Below, piece after piece: positions 54,015-63,920 of a stretch of DNA of 64,000 nucleotides (its first letter is position 1; each line of letters begins with the position of its first letter). Source of the stretch: Pantoea endophytica (lineage in GTDB: Bacteria; Pseudomonadota; Gammaproteobacteria; Enterobacterales; Enterobacteriaceae); the NCBI RefSeq assembly GCF_002858935.1, contig NZ_PJRT01000025.1:1-64000 (forward strand), given 5' to 3'. The position numbers and the translations under genes were made by a program. Under the pieces are notes generated by a model. The model ran no database searches and was not told the DNA's origin. It saw nothing but the letters and a program-made list of their open reading frames with translations.

Positions 54015-55223
54015 TTATTCGCTCAGCGCTTGCGCGGCCGTCTGCCGGCCGTGTTGCTGGTGCAGACGCAGCGTGATAGCAAACGCGCCCAGCACCATCA
54101 GCGCCGCCGCCAGATAGACCGATTGCATGCCCCAATGCCCAATCAGCAAGCCCGCCACCGGACCGGTTAATCCCAGTCCTAAATCAAGAAACGCCGAATA
54201 GGTGCCGAGTGCCGAACCCTGATCCTGCTGCTGTACACGCTTCACCGCTTCCACGCCCAGCGCCGGGAACACCAGCGAGAAACCGCCGCCGGTGAGGAAC
54301 GCGCCCAAATCCACCAGCCAGATGCTGTCGGCCTGCCAAATCAGCAGCAGTCCGGCACACTCCAGCACAAATGACACCAGCGACACTTTCAGGCCACCGA
54401 AACGCGTGATGTAGCGACCAAAACCGAGACGCACAATCACAAAGCCGAGGCTGAACAGCGTCAGCGCGAACGCCGCACCGCTCCAGTCGCGGCTGGCGAA
54501 ATAGAGCGTGATAAAGGTGGAAATTACGCCGAAACCAATGGTGCCAAAGCCAAGCGCCAGCCCAAACATCCACACGCGGCTGACCACGCGATGAAACGGA
54601 ATGCGCACGCCGGCGGAGACGCTGACGCCCGCTTTGCGACTCGCCATCCAGAATCCGGCAACGCCCATGATCGCCACTAAACCAGCAAAGCCGCTGATGC
54701 CAAACCACTGATTCAGCAGCACGCCGAGCGGTGCACCAATCGCCATGGCGAAATAGGTGGCTACGCCGTTCCACGAGATCACCCGCGCGGTTTGCAGCGG
54801 ACCGACAATGTTCATGCCCCACAGCGTCGATCCGGTACTGCTGAAGCTTTCGCCCACGCCGAGGAACAAGCGCCCCGCCGCCAGCAGCGCCAGGCTCAGC
54901 AGCGGCATGTCGCTGCACAGCGCGGCGATAATCGATAACACGCCGCTCATGCCGCAGAACACCAATCCCATCATCACCACGCGCTTCGGACCAAAGCGAT
55001 CCGCCAGACGACCGGAGTGCGGGCGGCTTAATAACGTAGCGAAATATTGCAGGCTGATGATTAATCCGGCGATGAACGAGCTGAATCCAAGCTGGTTATG
55101 CACGAATCCCGGCAGCACCGCGAGCGGCAAACCCACCGAAAGGTAGCAAAAGAAGGTGAAAACAATGACGGAGAGAATACGTTTATTTAACTGAGCGTTA
55201 CTCAGTACAGCGGCGTCAGACAT
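54015..55223 (-). CDS. MFS transporter of the YfcJ/YhhS group
   Basis: 402 aa with 12 spans. Family-specific blocks: LPLAVLPGFVHNQLGFSSF, GLIISLQYFATLLSRPHSGRLADRFGPKRVV, FLGVGESFSSTGSTLWGMNIVG, and FSLVFPALGVEAVKRVQQQDQGSALGTY. E. coli YhhS and YfcJ have these in the same order; overproduced YhhS confers resistance to glyphosate-like compounds, natural substrate unknown. ATG at 55223. A perfect 14-bp palindrome lies 48 bp upstream. Converges with the PiT gene. Confidence 0.9.
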   Translation of the reverse strand: MSDAAVLSNAQLNKRILSVIVFTFFCYLSVGLPLAVLPGFVHNQLGFSSFIAGLIISLQYFATLLSRPHSGRLADRFGPKRVVMMGLVFCGMSGVLSIIAALCSDMPLLSLALLAAGRLFLGVGESFSSTGSTLWGMNIVGPLQTARVISWNGVATYFAMAIGAPLGVLLNQWFGISGFAGLVAIMGVAGFWMASRKAGVSVSAGVRIPFHRVVSRVWMFGLALGFGTIGFGVISTFITLYFASRDWSGAAFALTLFSLGFVIVRLGFGRYITRFGGLKVSLVSFVLECAGLLLIWQADSIWLVDLGAFLTGGGFSLVFPALGVEAVKRVQQQDQGSALGTYSAFLDLGLGLTGPVAGLLIGHWGMQSVYLAAALMVLGAFAITLRLHQQHGRQTAAQALSE

Positions 55224-55270
55224 GGAAAGTGGCGTCGGGGATCAGGATTAAAGTAGGCGGTCACTATAAC

Positions 55271-55284
55271 CTTAGCGTGCTAAG
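55271..55284. promoter_or_regulatory. Palindrome upstream of the YfcJ/YhhS-like gene
   Basis: CTTAGC-GT-GCTAAG, 6-bp perfect arms, in the 126 bp between the MFS start and dusC's end. It could be an operator or, read on the plus strand with the T run at 55295, a weak terminator. No gene on the plus strand ends there, so an operator is preferred. Confidence 0.35.
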
Positions 55285-55330
55285 AGATCGCGGGTTTTTT
55301 AGTTATAAAGTTTATGCACTTGTTGAGAAG

Positions 55331-55348
55331 GTCGCCATGAATGGCGAC
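55331..55348. repeat. GGTCGCCAT-family palindrome downstream of dusC
   Basis: GTCGCCAT-GA-ATGGCGAC, perfect 8-bp stem, 2 bp beyond the dusC stop codon. Likely marks the end of the rhlE-dusC transcript. Confidence 0.65.
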
Positions 55349-55349
55349 T

Positions 55350-56306
55350 CTACGAGGATTTGATTATTGCTGCGGCATGGCGCTCGATTGCGGTGGCGAT
55401 GTCGGCGGAGACTTTGAGGGTGCGCACTTCGCTGAACAAGCCGTCGGCTTGGTGATACGCCTTGCGCAGGTAGCCAAGCCACTGCTTGATGCGCGCGACA
55501 TGATACATGCCGGTATCGCCCTGCTTTTCCAGCTGAGTGTACTTCAGCAACAAGGCAACCACGTCGGGCCACGCCATCGGCGCTTCGTTGTACTTCACCA
55601 CGCGCGCCAGATTCGGCACGTTGAGCGCGCCGCGCCCTATCATCACCGCATCGCAGCCGGTAATGCGCATGCAATCCTGCGCGTCCTGCCAGTTCCAGAT
55701 CTCACCGTTGGCGATCACCGGAATGCGCAGACGCTGGCGGATTTCGCCAATCGCCTGCCAGTTAATGCTGTCGGCGCGATAACCGTCTTCTTTAGTACGA
55801 CCGTGCACCACCAGCTCGCTGGCACCAGCTTGCTGCACCGCATCGGCAATCTCAAAACGACGATCGCCAGAATCCCAGCCTAACCGCACTTTTACCGTCA
55901 CCGGCAGATGATCCGGCACCGCTTCACGCATCGCTTTCGCGCCGCGATAGATCAGTTCGGGATCTTTCAGCAAGGTGGCACCGCCGCCGCTGCCGTTGAC
56001 CAGCTTCGACGGACAGCCGCAGTTGAGATCAACGCCCCAGGAACCGAGTTCCACCGCGCGCGCGGCGTTCTCGGCCAGCCACTCGGGGTATTGCCCGAGC
56101 AGCTGCATGCGAACGCGCGTGCCTGACGGCGTGCGGCTGTGGTTATGCAGCTCAGGACACAAACGATAGAAGGATTTTACCGGCAGCAGCTGATCGACCA
56201 CGCGCAAAAACTCGGTCACGCACAAGTCATAATCATTCACCCCGGAGAGCAGCTCACGCACCAGCGAATCAAGCACGCCCTCCATCGGCGCCAGCAACAC
56301 CCTCAT
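55350..56306 (-). CDS. dusC: tRNA-dihydrouridine(16) synthase DusC
   Basis: 318 aa (E. coli DusC 315). FMN enzyme reducing U16 in t[23 protein letters not shown] is the conserved start, with catalytic Cys in [33 protein letters not shown] and [11 protein letters not shown] bind FMN phosphate. The frame is open 99 codons upstream through rhlE, but MRVLLAP at 56306 is the true start. It begins only 4 bp after the rhlE stop on the same strand, so it is translated from the rhlE message. Confidence 0.95.
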   Translation of the reverse strand: MRVLLAPMEGVLDSLVRELLSGVNDYDLCVTEFLRVVDQLLPVKSFYRLCPELHNHSRTPSGTRVRMQLLGQYPEWLAENAARAVELGSWGVDLNCGCPSKLVNGSGGGATLLKDPELIYRGAKAMREAVPDHLPVTVKVRLGWDSGDRRFEIADAVQQAGASELVVHGRTKEDGYRADSINWQAIGEIRQRLRIPVIANGEIWNWQDAQDCMRITGCDAVMIGRGALNVPNLARVVKYNEAPMAWPDVVALLLKYTQLEKQGDTGMYHVARIKQWLGYLRKAYHQADGLFSEVRTLKVSADIATAIERHAAAIIKSS

Positions 56307-56310
56307 GACG

Positions 56311-57699
56311 TTAGGCGTTCCCGGTTTTCTTTGGTGCCGGACGACGACGACCGCTGTTGGCGGCTGGCGCAGCCTGGCTTGCGCCCTGCGCTGGACGACG
56401 CGCGGAACGCGCTTCACCCTGCGGACGTGGCGCATTGCCGCTGTGCGGGCGAGAAACGTTGCCGCCCTGACCGCGACCCTGGCCTTGACCACGTCCACCT
56501 TGACCGCGACCGCCGCCCTGCTGCTGACGACCGTTCTGGATTGGCTCGGCTTTGATGCTGGGATCGACTTCGAAACCAGGCAGCTCGATGCGCGGGATTT
56601 CACGCTTCAGCAGACGCTCAATGTCACGCAGCAGTTTGTGTTCATCAACACACACCAGCGACAGTGCCGCGCCGGTAGCAGCCGCACGGCCGGTACGACC
56701 GATACGGTGCACGTAATCTTCCGCCACGTTTGGCAGCTCGTAGTTCACCACGTGTGGCAGCTCTTCGATATCCAGACCACGCGCCGCGATGTCGGTCGCG
56801 ACCAGTACGCGAATGCCGCCGGATTTGAAGTCAGCCAATGCACGGGTACGCGCGCCCTGGCTCTTGTTGCCGTGGATCGCGGCGGCGGTGATGCCGTCTT
56901 TGTTCAGCTGCTCAGCCAGATGATTGGCGCCGTGTTTGGTACGGGTGAATACCAGCACTTGCTGCCAGTTATCACGACCAATCATCAGCGACAGCAGTTC
57001 CCGCTTGCGCTTCTTATCCACGAAATGCACTTGCTGTGAAACTTGCTCAGAGGCGGTGTTACGACGCGCAACTTCAACCTGTTCTGGGTTGGTAAGCAGT
57101 TTTTCCGCCAGCGTTTTGATCTCGTCAGAGAAGGTGGCAGAGAACAGCAGGTTCTGACGCTTAGCAGGCAGACGCGCCAGCACGCGACGGATGTCGTGGA
57201 TGAAGCCCATATCAAGCATACGATCCGCTTCATCCAGCACGAGGATTTCAACCTGTGACAGATCAACCGCGTTCTGGTGCGCCAGATCGAGCAGACGGCC
57301 CGGTGTCGCCACCAGCACGTCAACGCCGCCGCGCAGTTTCATCATCTGCGGGTTGATGCTCACGCCGCCGAATACCACCAGCGAACGGATATCGAGATAT
57401 TGGCTGTACTCACGCACGTTCTCGCCAACCTGAGCCGCCAGTTCGCGGGTCGGAGTCAGGATCAACGCACGCACCGGGCGGCGGCCACGCGCCGTGGACG
57501 GTTTTGCAGTCAGACGCTGCAGCAACGGCAGCGTAAAGCCGGCGGTTTTACCGGTGCCGGTTTGGGCGCTCGCCAGCAGGTCACGACCAGCCAGCACCAC
57601 AGGAATGGCCTGACGCTGAATCGGCGTCGGCTCTTGGTAGCCTTGTTCTGCTACCGCACGCAAAATATCGGCACTTAAGCCGAGAGAGTCAAATGACAT
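56311..57699 (-). CDS. rhlE: ATP-dependent RNA helicase RhlE
   Basis: 462 aa (E. coli 454). DEAD-box helicase acting in ribosome assembly and RNA decay. Q motif [10 protein letters not shown], motif I AQTGTGKT (45-52), DEAD box [13 protein letters not shown], motif III SATF, motif [11 protein letters not shown]. The tail after about residue 370 is an Arg/Gly/Gln-rich low-complexity RNA-binding region ([13 protein letters not shown]). dusC follows after 4 bp. Upstream 57700-57914 holds its promoter and the ybhQ terminator. Confidence 0.95.
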   Translation of the reverse strand: MSFDSLGLSADILRAVAEQGYQEPTPIQRQAIPVVLAGRDLLASAQTGTGKTAGFTLPLLQRLTAKPSTARGRRPVRALILTPTRELAAQVGENVREYSQYLDIRSLVVFGGVSINPQMMKLRGGVDVLVATPGRLLDLAHQNAVDLSQVEILVLDEADRMLDMGFIHDIRRVLARLPAKRQNLLFSATFSDEIKTLAEKLLTNPEQVEVARRNTASEQVSQQVHFVDKKRKRELLSLMIGRDNWQQVLVFTRTKHGANHLAEQLNKDGITAAAIHGNKSQGARTRALADFKSGGIRVLVATDIAARGLDIEELPHVVNYELPNVAEDYVHRIGRTGRAAATGAALSLVCVDEHKLLRDIERLLKREIPRIELPGFEVDPSIKAEPIQNGRQQQGGGRGQGGRGQGQGRGQGGNVSRPHSGNAPRPQGEARSARRPAQGASQAAPAANSGRRRPAPKKTGNA

Positions 57700-57852
57700 G
57701 CAGGTGTATTACTCCGAACCGTCCTGACCGCCGTAGGCGATGTAGTTTTCAGGAGGGATATGACGCAAGCGCGGGGCTCACGTGTGAAAAGGGCACAAAC
57801 TACCATGCGTAAGGGCGCGAGTTTAGCAGCTTTCCGCGCAGACAGCATCCAT

Positions 57853-57882
57853 AAAAAAAGGAGCCGCATTGGGCTCCTTTTT
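57853..57882 (-). terminator. Rho-independent terminator of ybhQ
   Basis: GGAGCC (57860-57865), loop GCATTG, GGCTCC (57872-57877), with A7 on one side and T5 on the other, so it has a T tract on both strands. It lies 32 bp after the ybhQ stop, ahead of the rhlE promoter. Confidence 0.8.
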
Positions 57883-57914
57883 GTCAGGTCCGCAGGGTTG
57901 CGGTCCCTAATCGA

Positions 57915-58307
57915 TCAACTGCGCTTCTTCTCGATGCGCTGAACCGGCTCTTTCGCCAGCAGTGAAACCAGCGCCGGTCCCACCAACATCACCACGCCGA
58001 GGAGACCAATCAGCAGGTTGTTATGGATAAAGCGGGAGATCAGGAACAGCGTTAACATCGCTGCGCCAAAGTAGTAAGTGGTGGTCACCTCTTCGAGGGA
58101 ATCACCCATTCTACGTAAACGGGCACTACGCTGCATGACCAGCATGGTAATGAATACCACCGCATAAGCTGCCACCAGGGTACTGCTCACTTCAACCAGC
58201 GCCCTATGTTTCCAGCCCCAAACCAGTGCGGCAATCACCAGCAGGTGCATTGCAATGTGCAAACAAGTTTGTCCGGTAACAATCTGAACACGATTAGACC
58301 ATTTCAT
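57915..58307 (-). CDS. ybhQ: Inner membrane protein YbhQ
   Basis: 130 aa (E. coli 136). Four predicted spans; conserved blocks MKWSNRVQIVTGQTC, LEEVTTTYYFGAAML, SRFIHNNLLIGLLGV and VGPALVSLLAKEP. Function unknown. ATG at 58307 follows CAGGAGAAGAG; an open stretch of 23 codons upstream is unconserved. Divergent from ybhP, as in E. coli. Confidence 0.9.
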   Translation of the reverse strand: MKWSNRVQIVTGQTCLHIAMHLLVIAALVWGWKHRALVEVSSTLVAAYAVVFITMLVMQRSARLRRMGDSLEEVTTTYYFGAAMLTLFLISRFIHNNLLIGLLGVVMLVGPALVSLLAKEPVQRIEKKRS

Positions 58308-58484
58308 TCTCTTCTCCTGGCAGACCCAACAGGTCGCCCAAGTGTATCTGGCTGGAGGCCAGACGAACGTCCTCAATGTAAAGCAAATTTCGGATTACGC
58401 CCTAATTTTCTGCCCTTAACACCATCCATTTGTGACAAAGACTACACTTTGTGCTGTTGATGATGAAAAGGAGCGCGTCGAAGT

Positions 58485-59246
58485 ATGCCACAAAATACGC
58501 AAGGATTTTCATTTAAAGTCCTGACGATCAATACCCACAAGGGTTTCACCAGCTTTAATCGCCGCTTTATCCTGCCGGAATTGCGTGATGCTGTTCGCGC
58601 CACATCGGCGGATATCGTCTTCCTGCAAGAGGTAATGGGTACCCACGCCATCCATTCGCTGCACATTGAAAACTGGCCGGAAACCTCCCATTACGAATTT
58701 CTGGCCGATACCATGTGGAACGATTTTGCCTATGGCCGCAACGCGGTTTATCCCGAGGGACATCACGGGAACGCGATATTGTCACGCTTTCCCATCGTTG
58801 AATATGAAAACCGCGATATTTCCGTCGCCGGAAGTGAAAAACGCGGCATGTTGCACTGCCAAATCCGCCTGCCGGATCGGGCGGAACCGCTGCATGTGTT
58901 CTGCGTACATCTCGGTCTGAAGGAGAAACATCGCCAGGCGCAGATGAAGATGATGTGCGACTTTATCGATACGCTGCCGCCCGATGCGCCTTTGGTGGTG
59001 GCCGGTGATTTTAATGACTGGCAGGTCAGCGCCAATCGCTTTCTCAAACGCGCGGTGGGCTTAGAGGAAGTGTTCAGCATCAAAACCGGCCGCCCTGCCC
59101 GCACCTTCCCGGCGCGTTTTCCGCTGTTACGGCTAGATCGTATCTACATCCGCAACGCTACGGTGAGTAAGCCGTGGGCGCTGCCGGTTAAACCCTGGTC
59201 TCACCTGTCCGATCATGCGCCGTTAGCGGTGGAGATTTTCCTATGA
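58485..59246 (+). CDS. ybhP: Endonuclease/exonuclease/phosphatase family protein YbhP
   Basis: 253 aa, same as E. coli. EEP fold: [18 protein letters not shown] (metal Glu), [19 protein letters not shown] (catalytic Asp/Asn) and [12 protein letters not shown] (terminal His). Family members cleave phosphodiesters; gene order with clsB suggests a lipid or headgroup phosphodiester, but that is inference. ATG at 58485 after AAGGAG with a long spacer. It overlaps clsB by 4 bp (ATGA). Confidence 0.92.
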   Translation: MPQNTQGFSFKVLTINTHKGFTSFNRRFILPELRDAVRATSADIVFLQEVMGTHAIHSLHIENWPETSHYEFLADTMWNDFAYGRNAVYPEGHHGNAILSRFPIVEYENRDISVAGSEKRGMLHCQIRLPDRAEPLHVFCVHLGLKEKHRQAQMKMMCDFIDTLPPDAPLVVAGDFNDWQVSANRFLKRAVGLEEVFSIKTGRPARTFPARFPLLRLDRIYIRNATVSKPWALPVKPWSHLSDHAPLAVEIFL

Positions 59247-60487
59247 GTTTCAATTGGCGCGACGGTAATCAGCTCCGTCTGTTAGAAAATGGTGACCAGT
59301 TTTTCCCGCGCGTATCAGGCGCGATCCAACGCGCCGAGCGCACGCTGCTGCTGGAAACCTTCATCCTGTTTGAGGACGAAGTCGGCAACGATCTGCACGA
59401 ACAGCTGCTCAAGGCGGCGCGGCGCGGGGTCAAAGTCGAGGTGATGGTCGATGGCTACGGCTCGCCAGATCTCTCCGACCGATTTGTGGATAGCCTGACG
59501 GCCGCGGGCGTGCGCTTTATCTATTACGATCCGCGTCCGCTGGTGCTCGGCATGCGCACCAATGTGTTTCGTCGCCTGCACCGCAAGATTGTGGTGATCG
59601 ATGAACAGATCGCCTTTGTCGGCGGCATCAACTTCTCCGCTGAACATAACATCGATTTCGGTGCAGAGGCCAAACAGGATTATGCCGTGGAGGTGAAAGG
59701 CCCGGTGGTGCTGGATATTGCCCAATACGTGCAGCAACAAATGGGCAGCGAACAGCACACGCGGCGCTGGTGGGGTGCGCGCTCCCATCGCCCGGCGGTC
59801 AACGCCATGCCCGGTGAAGCGCAGGTGTTGTTTGTCTACCGCGATAACGACGAACACCGCGACGACATCGAACAGCACTATCTCGCCATGCTGCGCAAAG
59901 CACAGAAGGATGTGATTATTGCCAACGCCTACTTCTTCCCCGGCTATCGTCTGCTGCGCGAAATGCGCAGCGCGGCTCAGCGCGGCGTGCGCGTCAGGCT
60001 GATTGTGCAGGGCGAGCCCGATATGCCGATCGTCAAAGTCGGTGCCGAGCTGCTGTACAACTACCTGGTCGATGGCGGTGTGGAAGTGTATGAATATTGC
60101 CGCCGCCCGCTGCACGGCAAAATTGCGGTGCAGGATCAGCAGTGGTCCACCGTCGGCTCCAGCAACCTCGATCCACTGAGTTTATCCCTCAATCTGGAAG
60201 CCAATTTGATGGTGCACGATCGCGCTTTCAACCAGACACTGCGCGACAATCTGGAACTGCTGATTCAGCAGGACTGCGTGCGCGTGGAGGATGACAAGCT
60301 GCCGCCGCGCAACTGGTGGCAGCTCACCAAGGGCGTGATTGTGTTCCACTTTTTACGTCACTTCCCGGCTATTGCCGGATGGTTGCCTGCGCACACGCCA
60401 CACTTGTCGCAAGTTGCTCCCCCCGTACAACCCGAAATGGAAACTCAGGATCGGGTTGAAGCCGATAATTCAGGAGCAAAATCCTAA
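59243..60487 (+). CDS. clsB: Cardiolipin synthase B
   Basis: 414 aa (E. coli ClsB 413). Phospholipase D superfamily: two HKD motifs, H113-x-K115-x4-D120 ([16 protein letters not shown]) and H291-x-K293-x4-D298 ([20 protein letters not shown]). Makes cardiolipin or, with phosphatidylethanolamine, phosphatidylglycerol at the inner membrane. Translationally coupled to ybhP upstream and ybhN downstream by ATGA-type overlaps. Slightly longer C-terminal tail after the last hydrophobic stretch. Confidence 0.95.
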   Translation: MSFNWRDGNQLRLLENGDQFFPRVSGAIQRAERTLLLETFILFEDEVGNDLHEQLLKAARRGVKVEVMVDGYGSPDLSDRFVDSLTAAGVRFIYYDPRPLVLGMRTNVFRRLHRKIVVIDEQIAFVGGINFSAEHNIDFGAEAKQDYAVEVKGPVVLDIAQYVQQQMGSEQHTRRWWGARSHRPAVNAMPGEAQVLFVYRDNDEHRDDIEQHYLAMLRKAQKDVIIANAYFFPGYRLLREMRSAAQRGVRVRLIVQGEPDMPIVKVGAELLYNYLVDGGVEVYEYCRRPLHGKIAVQDQQWSTVGSSNLDPLSLSLNLEANLMVHDRAFNQTLRDNLELLIQQDCVRVEDDKLPPRNWWQLTKGVIVFHFLRHFPAIAGWLPAHTPHLSQVAPPVQPEMETQDRVEADNSGAKS

Positions 60488-61461
60488 TGTCGAAAAAGAA
60501 TCCGCGCTGGCAACTGGCGAAGAAAATCCTCACCTGGCTGTTTTTTATTGCGGTGATTGTGCTGCTGGTGGTGTATGCGCGCAAGGTGAACTGGGAAGAC
60601 GTCTATACGGTGATCGTCGGCTATAACCGCTATGTGGTGCTAAGCGCTGCTGCACTAGTGGTGGTGAGTTATCTGACCTATGGCTTGTACGACCTGATTG
60701 GACGAGCCTACTGCGGCCATAAGCTGGCGAAGCGCCAGGTGATGCTGGTGTCGTTTATCTGTTATGCCTTCAACCTGACGCTCAGCACCTGGGTTGGCGG
60801 CGTGGCGATGCGCTATCGGCTCTACTCAAGACTGGGTTTGCCGGGCAACACCATTACGCGCATTTTCTCGCTGAGCATCGCCACCAACTGGCTCGGCTAT
60901 ATTCTGCTGGCCGGCGTGGTGTTTGCGGCGGGCATGGTGCCGATTCCCTCCGGTTGGTTCATTGGTGAAACCACGCTGCGCATCATTGGCGCGGTGCTGC
61001 TGGTGATGGTGGCGGTCTATTTGTGGGCTTGCGCCTTCGCGAAGAAGCGCCGCTGGACGGTTAAAGGCCAGCATCTGCAGCTGCCTTCGCTGCGCATGGC
61101 GCTGTTCCAGTTTGCGGTCTCCTGCGCCAACTGGATGGTGATGGGCATGATTATCTGGCTACTGCTGGCGCGTCAGGTGGATTATCCGATTGTGTTAGGC
61201 GTGTTGCTGATCAGCAGTATCGCCGGTGTGATCATTCACATCCCGGCCGGGATTGGCGTGCTGGAAGCGGTATTTTTGGCGCTGCTCAGTGGGCAACACG
61301 CCTCGCACGGCACCATTATTGCAGCGCTGCTGGCTTACCGCGTGCTCTATTTTATTCTGCCGCTGTTGGTGGCGCTGGTGCTCTATTTGTGGCTGGAGAG
61401 CCGCGCGAAGCATTTACGGCAGAAGAATGAGCAGAAGATGGAGAAATCGGTATCGCGGTGA
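60487..61461 (+). CDS. ybhN: UPF0104 inner membrane protein YbhN
   Basis: 324 aa (E. coli 318). About eight spans with the lysylphosphatidylglycerol synthetase-like membrane fold: NLTLSTWVGGVAMRYRLYSRLGL and IHIPAGIGVLEAVFLALLSGQ are the conserved blocks. No catalytic transferase domain is attached. Function unknown; the link to clsB suggests a role in phospholipid handling. Its start overlaps the clsB stop. C-terminus is basic. Confidence 0.92.
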   Translation: MSKKNPRWQLAKKILTWLFFIAVIVLLVVYARKVNWEDVYTVIVGYNRYVVLSAAALVVVSYLTYGLYDLIGRAYCGHKLAKRQVMLVSFICYAFNLTLSTWVGGVAMRYRLYSRLGLPGNTITRIFSLSIATNWLGYILLAGVVFAAGMVPIPSGWFIGETTLRIIGAVLLVMVAVYLWACAFAKKRRWTVKGQHLQLPSLRMALFQFAVSCANWMVMGMIIWLLLARQVDYPIVLGVLLISSIAGVIIHIPAGIGVLEAVFLALLSGQHASHGTIIAALLAYRVLYFILPLLVALVLYLWLESRAKHLRQKNEQKMEKSVSR

Positions 61462-61475
61462 GTTTGTGCGGAGTT

Positions 61476-61501
61476 CCCCTCTCCCGCAGGCGGGAAAGGG
61501 G
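61476..61501. repeat. CCCCTCTCCCGC-family palindrome between ybhN and ybhL
   Basis: CCCCTCTCCCGC-AG-GCGGGAAAGGGG, 12-bp arms with one mismatch, between the convergent ybhN and ybhL. It probably acts as a two-way transcript end. Related to 4532-4568. Confidence 0.75.
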
Positions 61502-61518
61502 ACAGTCTGGTGCGGGAT

Positions 61519-62226
61519 TTAGCGGCGGTTGCCGAAGATGCGCAGCAGCATCAGGAACAGGTTGATGAAGTCGAGATACAGCGTTAACGCACCCATGATT
61601 GAGGCGCGACGCAGGTTCTCTTTGTCATTGACGTTGATATTCTCGCCAATCGCCTTCAGCCTCTGCGTGTCATAGGCGGTTAAGCCAACAAACACCACCA
61701 CGCCGATATAGGTAATCGCCCACATCAGCGCCGGGCTTTTCAGCCAGAAGTTCACCAGTGACGCCAGCAAAATACCGATCAGCGCCATAAACAGCAGGCT
61801 GCCAAAACGGCTCAGGTCGCGCTTAGTGGTGTAACCGTAGAAGCTCATGGCACCGAACATCCCGGCCGTCACGAAGAAGGTGCTGGCGATGGATGAGTAG
61901 GTGTAAACGAGGAAAATACTCGCCATGGTTAATCCGGTTAGCGCCGAATAGAGCATAAACAGTGCGGTGGCGACCGCGCCGCTCAGGCGATGCACCATGC
62001 CAGACAACACAAACACCAGCGCTAACTGCGCGATGATCAAGCCAAAGAAAGTGATGCGGTTAGCAAACACCAGTTCCATTACTGCAGGTGTGCGGGCAGC
62101 AAACCACGAAACAAACGCGGTGAGCAGCAAGCCGCAGGTCATCCAGCCATACACCTGCGCCATGTAGGTCTGCAGCGAGGTGGATGCCTGCTGCACAATT
62201 GAATCATTACGTGGATATCGATCCAT
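61519..62226 (-). CDS. ybhL: Bax inhibitor-1 family membrane protein YbhL
   Basis: 235 aa (E. coli 234). Seven-span BI-1/YetJ-type membrane protein: YMAQVYGWMTCGLLLTAF at the start, TMASIFLVYTYSSIASTFFV mid-protein, and the conserved VGLTAYDTQRLK with Asp of the pH-sensing di-aspartyl latch near the end. Relatives leak Ca2+ in a pH-dependent way. ATG at 62226 follows GAGGCG; four residues more upstream are open. Converges with ybhN. Confidence 0.93.
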   Translation of the reverse strand: MDRYPRNDSIVQQASTSLQTYMAQVYGWMTCGLLLTAFVSWFAARTPAVMELVFANRITFFGLIIAQLALVFVLSGMVHRLSGAVATALFMLYSALTGLTMASIFLVYTYSSIASTFFVTAGMFGAMSFYGYTTKRDLSRFGSLLFMALIGILLASLVNFWLKSPALMWAITYIGVVVFVGLTAYDTQRLKAIGENINVNDKENLRRASIMGALTLYLDFINLFLMLLRIFGNRR

Positions 62227-62289
62227 GAAGCGCCTCATTAGCGGTTACGTTAACAAACTCTGTAAGTGTGGAGTGTACACCCGTTTGCG

Positions 62290-63384
62290 TCAACGGCGCG
62301 TCAAGCACTGTTGATAGCGGCCATTTACGCGCTGAGCAAACCACGCGGTAGTGAGATTGCGGGTGATTTTCGGGCTCTCCAGCTTGATGCCCGGCAGCAT
62401 TTCGCGCGGCAGACGTTTTCCGGCCATCTTATCGGCGAGGATAAAGGTCTGCTTCCACAGCGTGCTGTTAGCAAAATCTTCGCTGTCGCCCTTCTCCAGA
62501 TCGCGGCGGATTTCGCGATTGCTCATATCCAGCTGCTTGCTCAGGCTGCGCACCGCCAGTTCGGTGGAACCGGCCTGATCGCTGCCATAGACGATCAGGT
62601 CGCCATCCAGTGCCAGCTTGATGCCGCTGGCGCGCGCGATGGCCGCCTGAAATGCGGCGTTGCGGCTGGCGTACCAACCGGCGTTGAAGTCGGCGAAGCG
62701 ATACAGCGGCTGGCTGTAATCGGCCGGGTAGCCAAGCAGATGCAGCGTGCCGAAGTAGATACCACCGCGACGAGTGAAGACTTCACGACGAATCGAGCCG
62801 TCAACCGCATACGGATAGCCTTTGGCGTGCGCTTCCGCAAACGCAATGCTGACCTGCATCGGCCCGCCGGTATGAATTGGGTTGAGGTTGCCAAACAGCT
62901 TTTGCCCCATCGGCACCATATCGATGAAATCATCAAAAATGGCGCTCAGCTCTTTCTCGCTGCGCACCTTATCCAGACGTGCGGCATAGCTTTCGCCATT
63001 CGGTGATTTGATCAGCAGTGCGGTGCGCACCAGAAATGCCGGCACATGCACTTTGGCGGCGCGGCGATCAATCTCGCCCCAGGCGATTTTCGGTAAGCCC
63101 GGCACCACCGCATCGGCGCTGAAGTTAGACTCCTGATCGGTAACGGCAATCACCGCGCAGAGGTTGCTGACGCTGGCATCAATTTGCTGCACGCGGAACG
63201 CGGTATAGATATCGTCGGCCCAGGCGGATTTCTGTTTAACGTCGCTGGGCAACAACTGCTGGATTTGGCTTTTTACATCGGCGGGCTGACGCGCGGGCGC
63301 CTGCGGCTCTTTTTTCGTGCTACAACCGGCCAGCACCAGCGCAGCCAGCAAAGCTGCGCCTTTCATCATCTTGCTCGTGTTCAT
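62290..63384 (-). CDS. DUF1615 lipoprotein
   Basis: 364 aa. Lipobox ALVLAGC (Cys about residue 20) after a 19-residue signal, so it is a membrane-anchored periplasmic lipoprotein. The body (IAVTDQESNFSADAVVPGLPKIAWGEI) has an E-S-N-F pattern like lytic transglycosylases, and NPIHTGGPMQVSIAFAEAH and GGIYFGTLHLLGY are DUF1615-specific. Cell-wall lytic activity is plausible but not established. The ATG at 63384 follows AGGGAGCAGG. Not in the E. coli neighbourhood of ybhL; single gene. Confidence 0.82.
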   Translation of the reverse strand: MNTSKMMKGAALLAALVLAGCSTKKEPQAPARQPADVKSQIQQLLPSDVKQKSAWADDIYTAFRVQQIDASVSNLCAVIAVTDQESNFSADAVVPGLPKIAWGEIDRRAAKVHVPAFLVRTALLIKSPNGESYAARLDKVRSEKELSAIFDDFIDMVPMGQKLFGNLNPIHTGGPMQVSIAFAEAHAKGYPYAVDGSIRREVFTRRGGIYFGTLHLLGYPADYSQPLYRFADFNAGWYASRNAAFQAAIARASGIKLALDGDLIVYGSDQAGSTELAVRSLSKQLDMSNREIRRDLEKGDSEDFANSTLWKQTFILADKMAGKRLPREMLPGIKLESPKITRNLTTAWFAQRVNGRYQQCLTRR

Positions 63385-63464
63385 CCTGCTCCCTGACGCC
63401 AACAAAAACCGTACCTTAACGTTTTCAGTGGCCTGCCGCTATCGGAGCGGGAGGATTTTGCGCG

Positions 63465-63920
63465 CTAGCTCCAGCGTTCAGCGGCCTGATGATCGCTATC
63501 ACGGGCATCAACCCAGCGGTCGCCTGTGGCGGTGGCTTCACGCTTCCAGAACGGCGCGCGGGTTTTCAGGTAATCCATGATGAACTCGGTGGCGGCGAAT
63601 GCGCTGCCGCGATGCGCGCTGCTGACGCCCACAAACACGATCTCATCGCCGGGAAACAGTTCGCCAACGCGATGGATCACCGTAACCTGCTTCAGCGCCC
63701 AGCGCTGACGCGCGTCTTCCACGATCTCCGCCAGCGCTTTTTCCGTCATGCCGGGATAGTGCTCCAGCGTCAAGGCCGCCACGCTGGCACCGAGATTGTG
63801 ATTGCGCACTTTGCCGGTGAAGGTGACGACCGCACCATCGCTGTCATGGGCGGCGAGTTTTTCGTACTCTTCGCCGACGTTGAACGGCTCTGAACCCACA
63901 CGAATCCGCGTTTCCATCAT
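63465..63920 (-). CDS. moaE: Molybdopterin synthase catalytic subunit MoaE
   Basis: 151 aa (E. coli 150). Large subunit that transfers sulfur from MoaD thiocarboxylate to precursor Z (cPMP). GAVVTFTGKVRNHNLG, LEHYPGMTEKALAEI and the active-site block DYLKTRAPFWKREA (conserved Lys pair) are nearly identical to E. coli. The first ATG overlaps the moaD stop (TGATG). A second ATG one codon later is equally possible. End of the moa operon. Confidence 0.96.
   Translation of the reverse strand: MMETRIRVGSEPFNVGEEYEKLAAHDSDGAVVTFTGKVRNHNLGASVAALTLEHYPGMTEKALAEIVEDARQRWALKQVTVIHRVGELFPGDEIVFVGVSSAHRGSAFAATEFIMDYLKTRAPFWKREATATGDRWVDARDSDHQAAERWS

Noticed and set aside
56307..56603. N-terminal extension of dusC by 99 codons
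   Set aside because: The open stretch is the antiframe of rhlE's basic tail on the same strand and is Arg/Val-rich; the conserved DusC start is at 56306.
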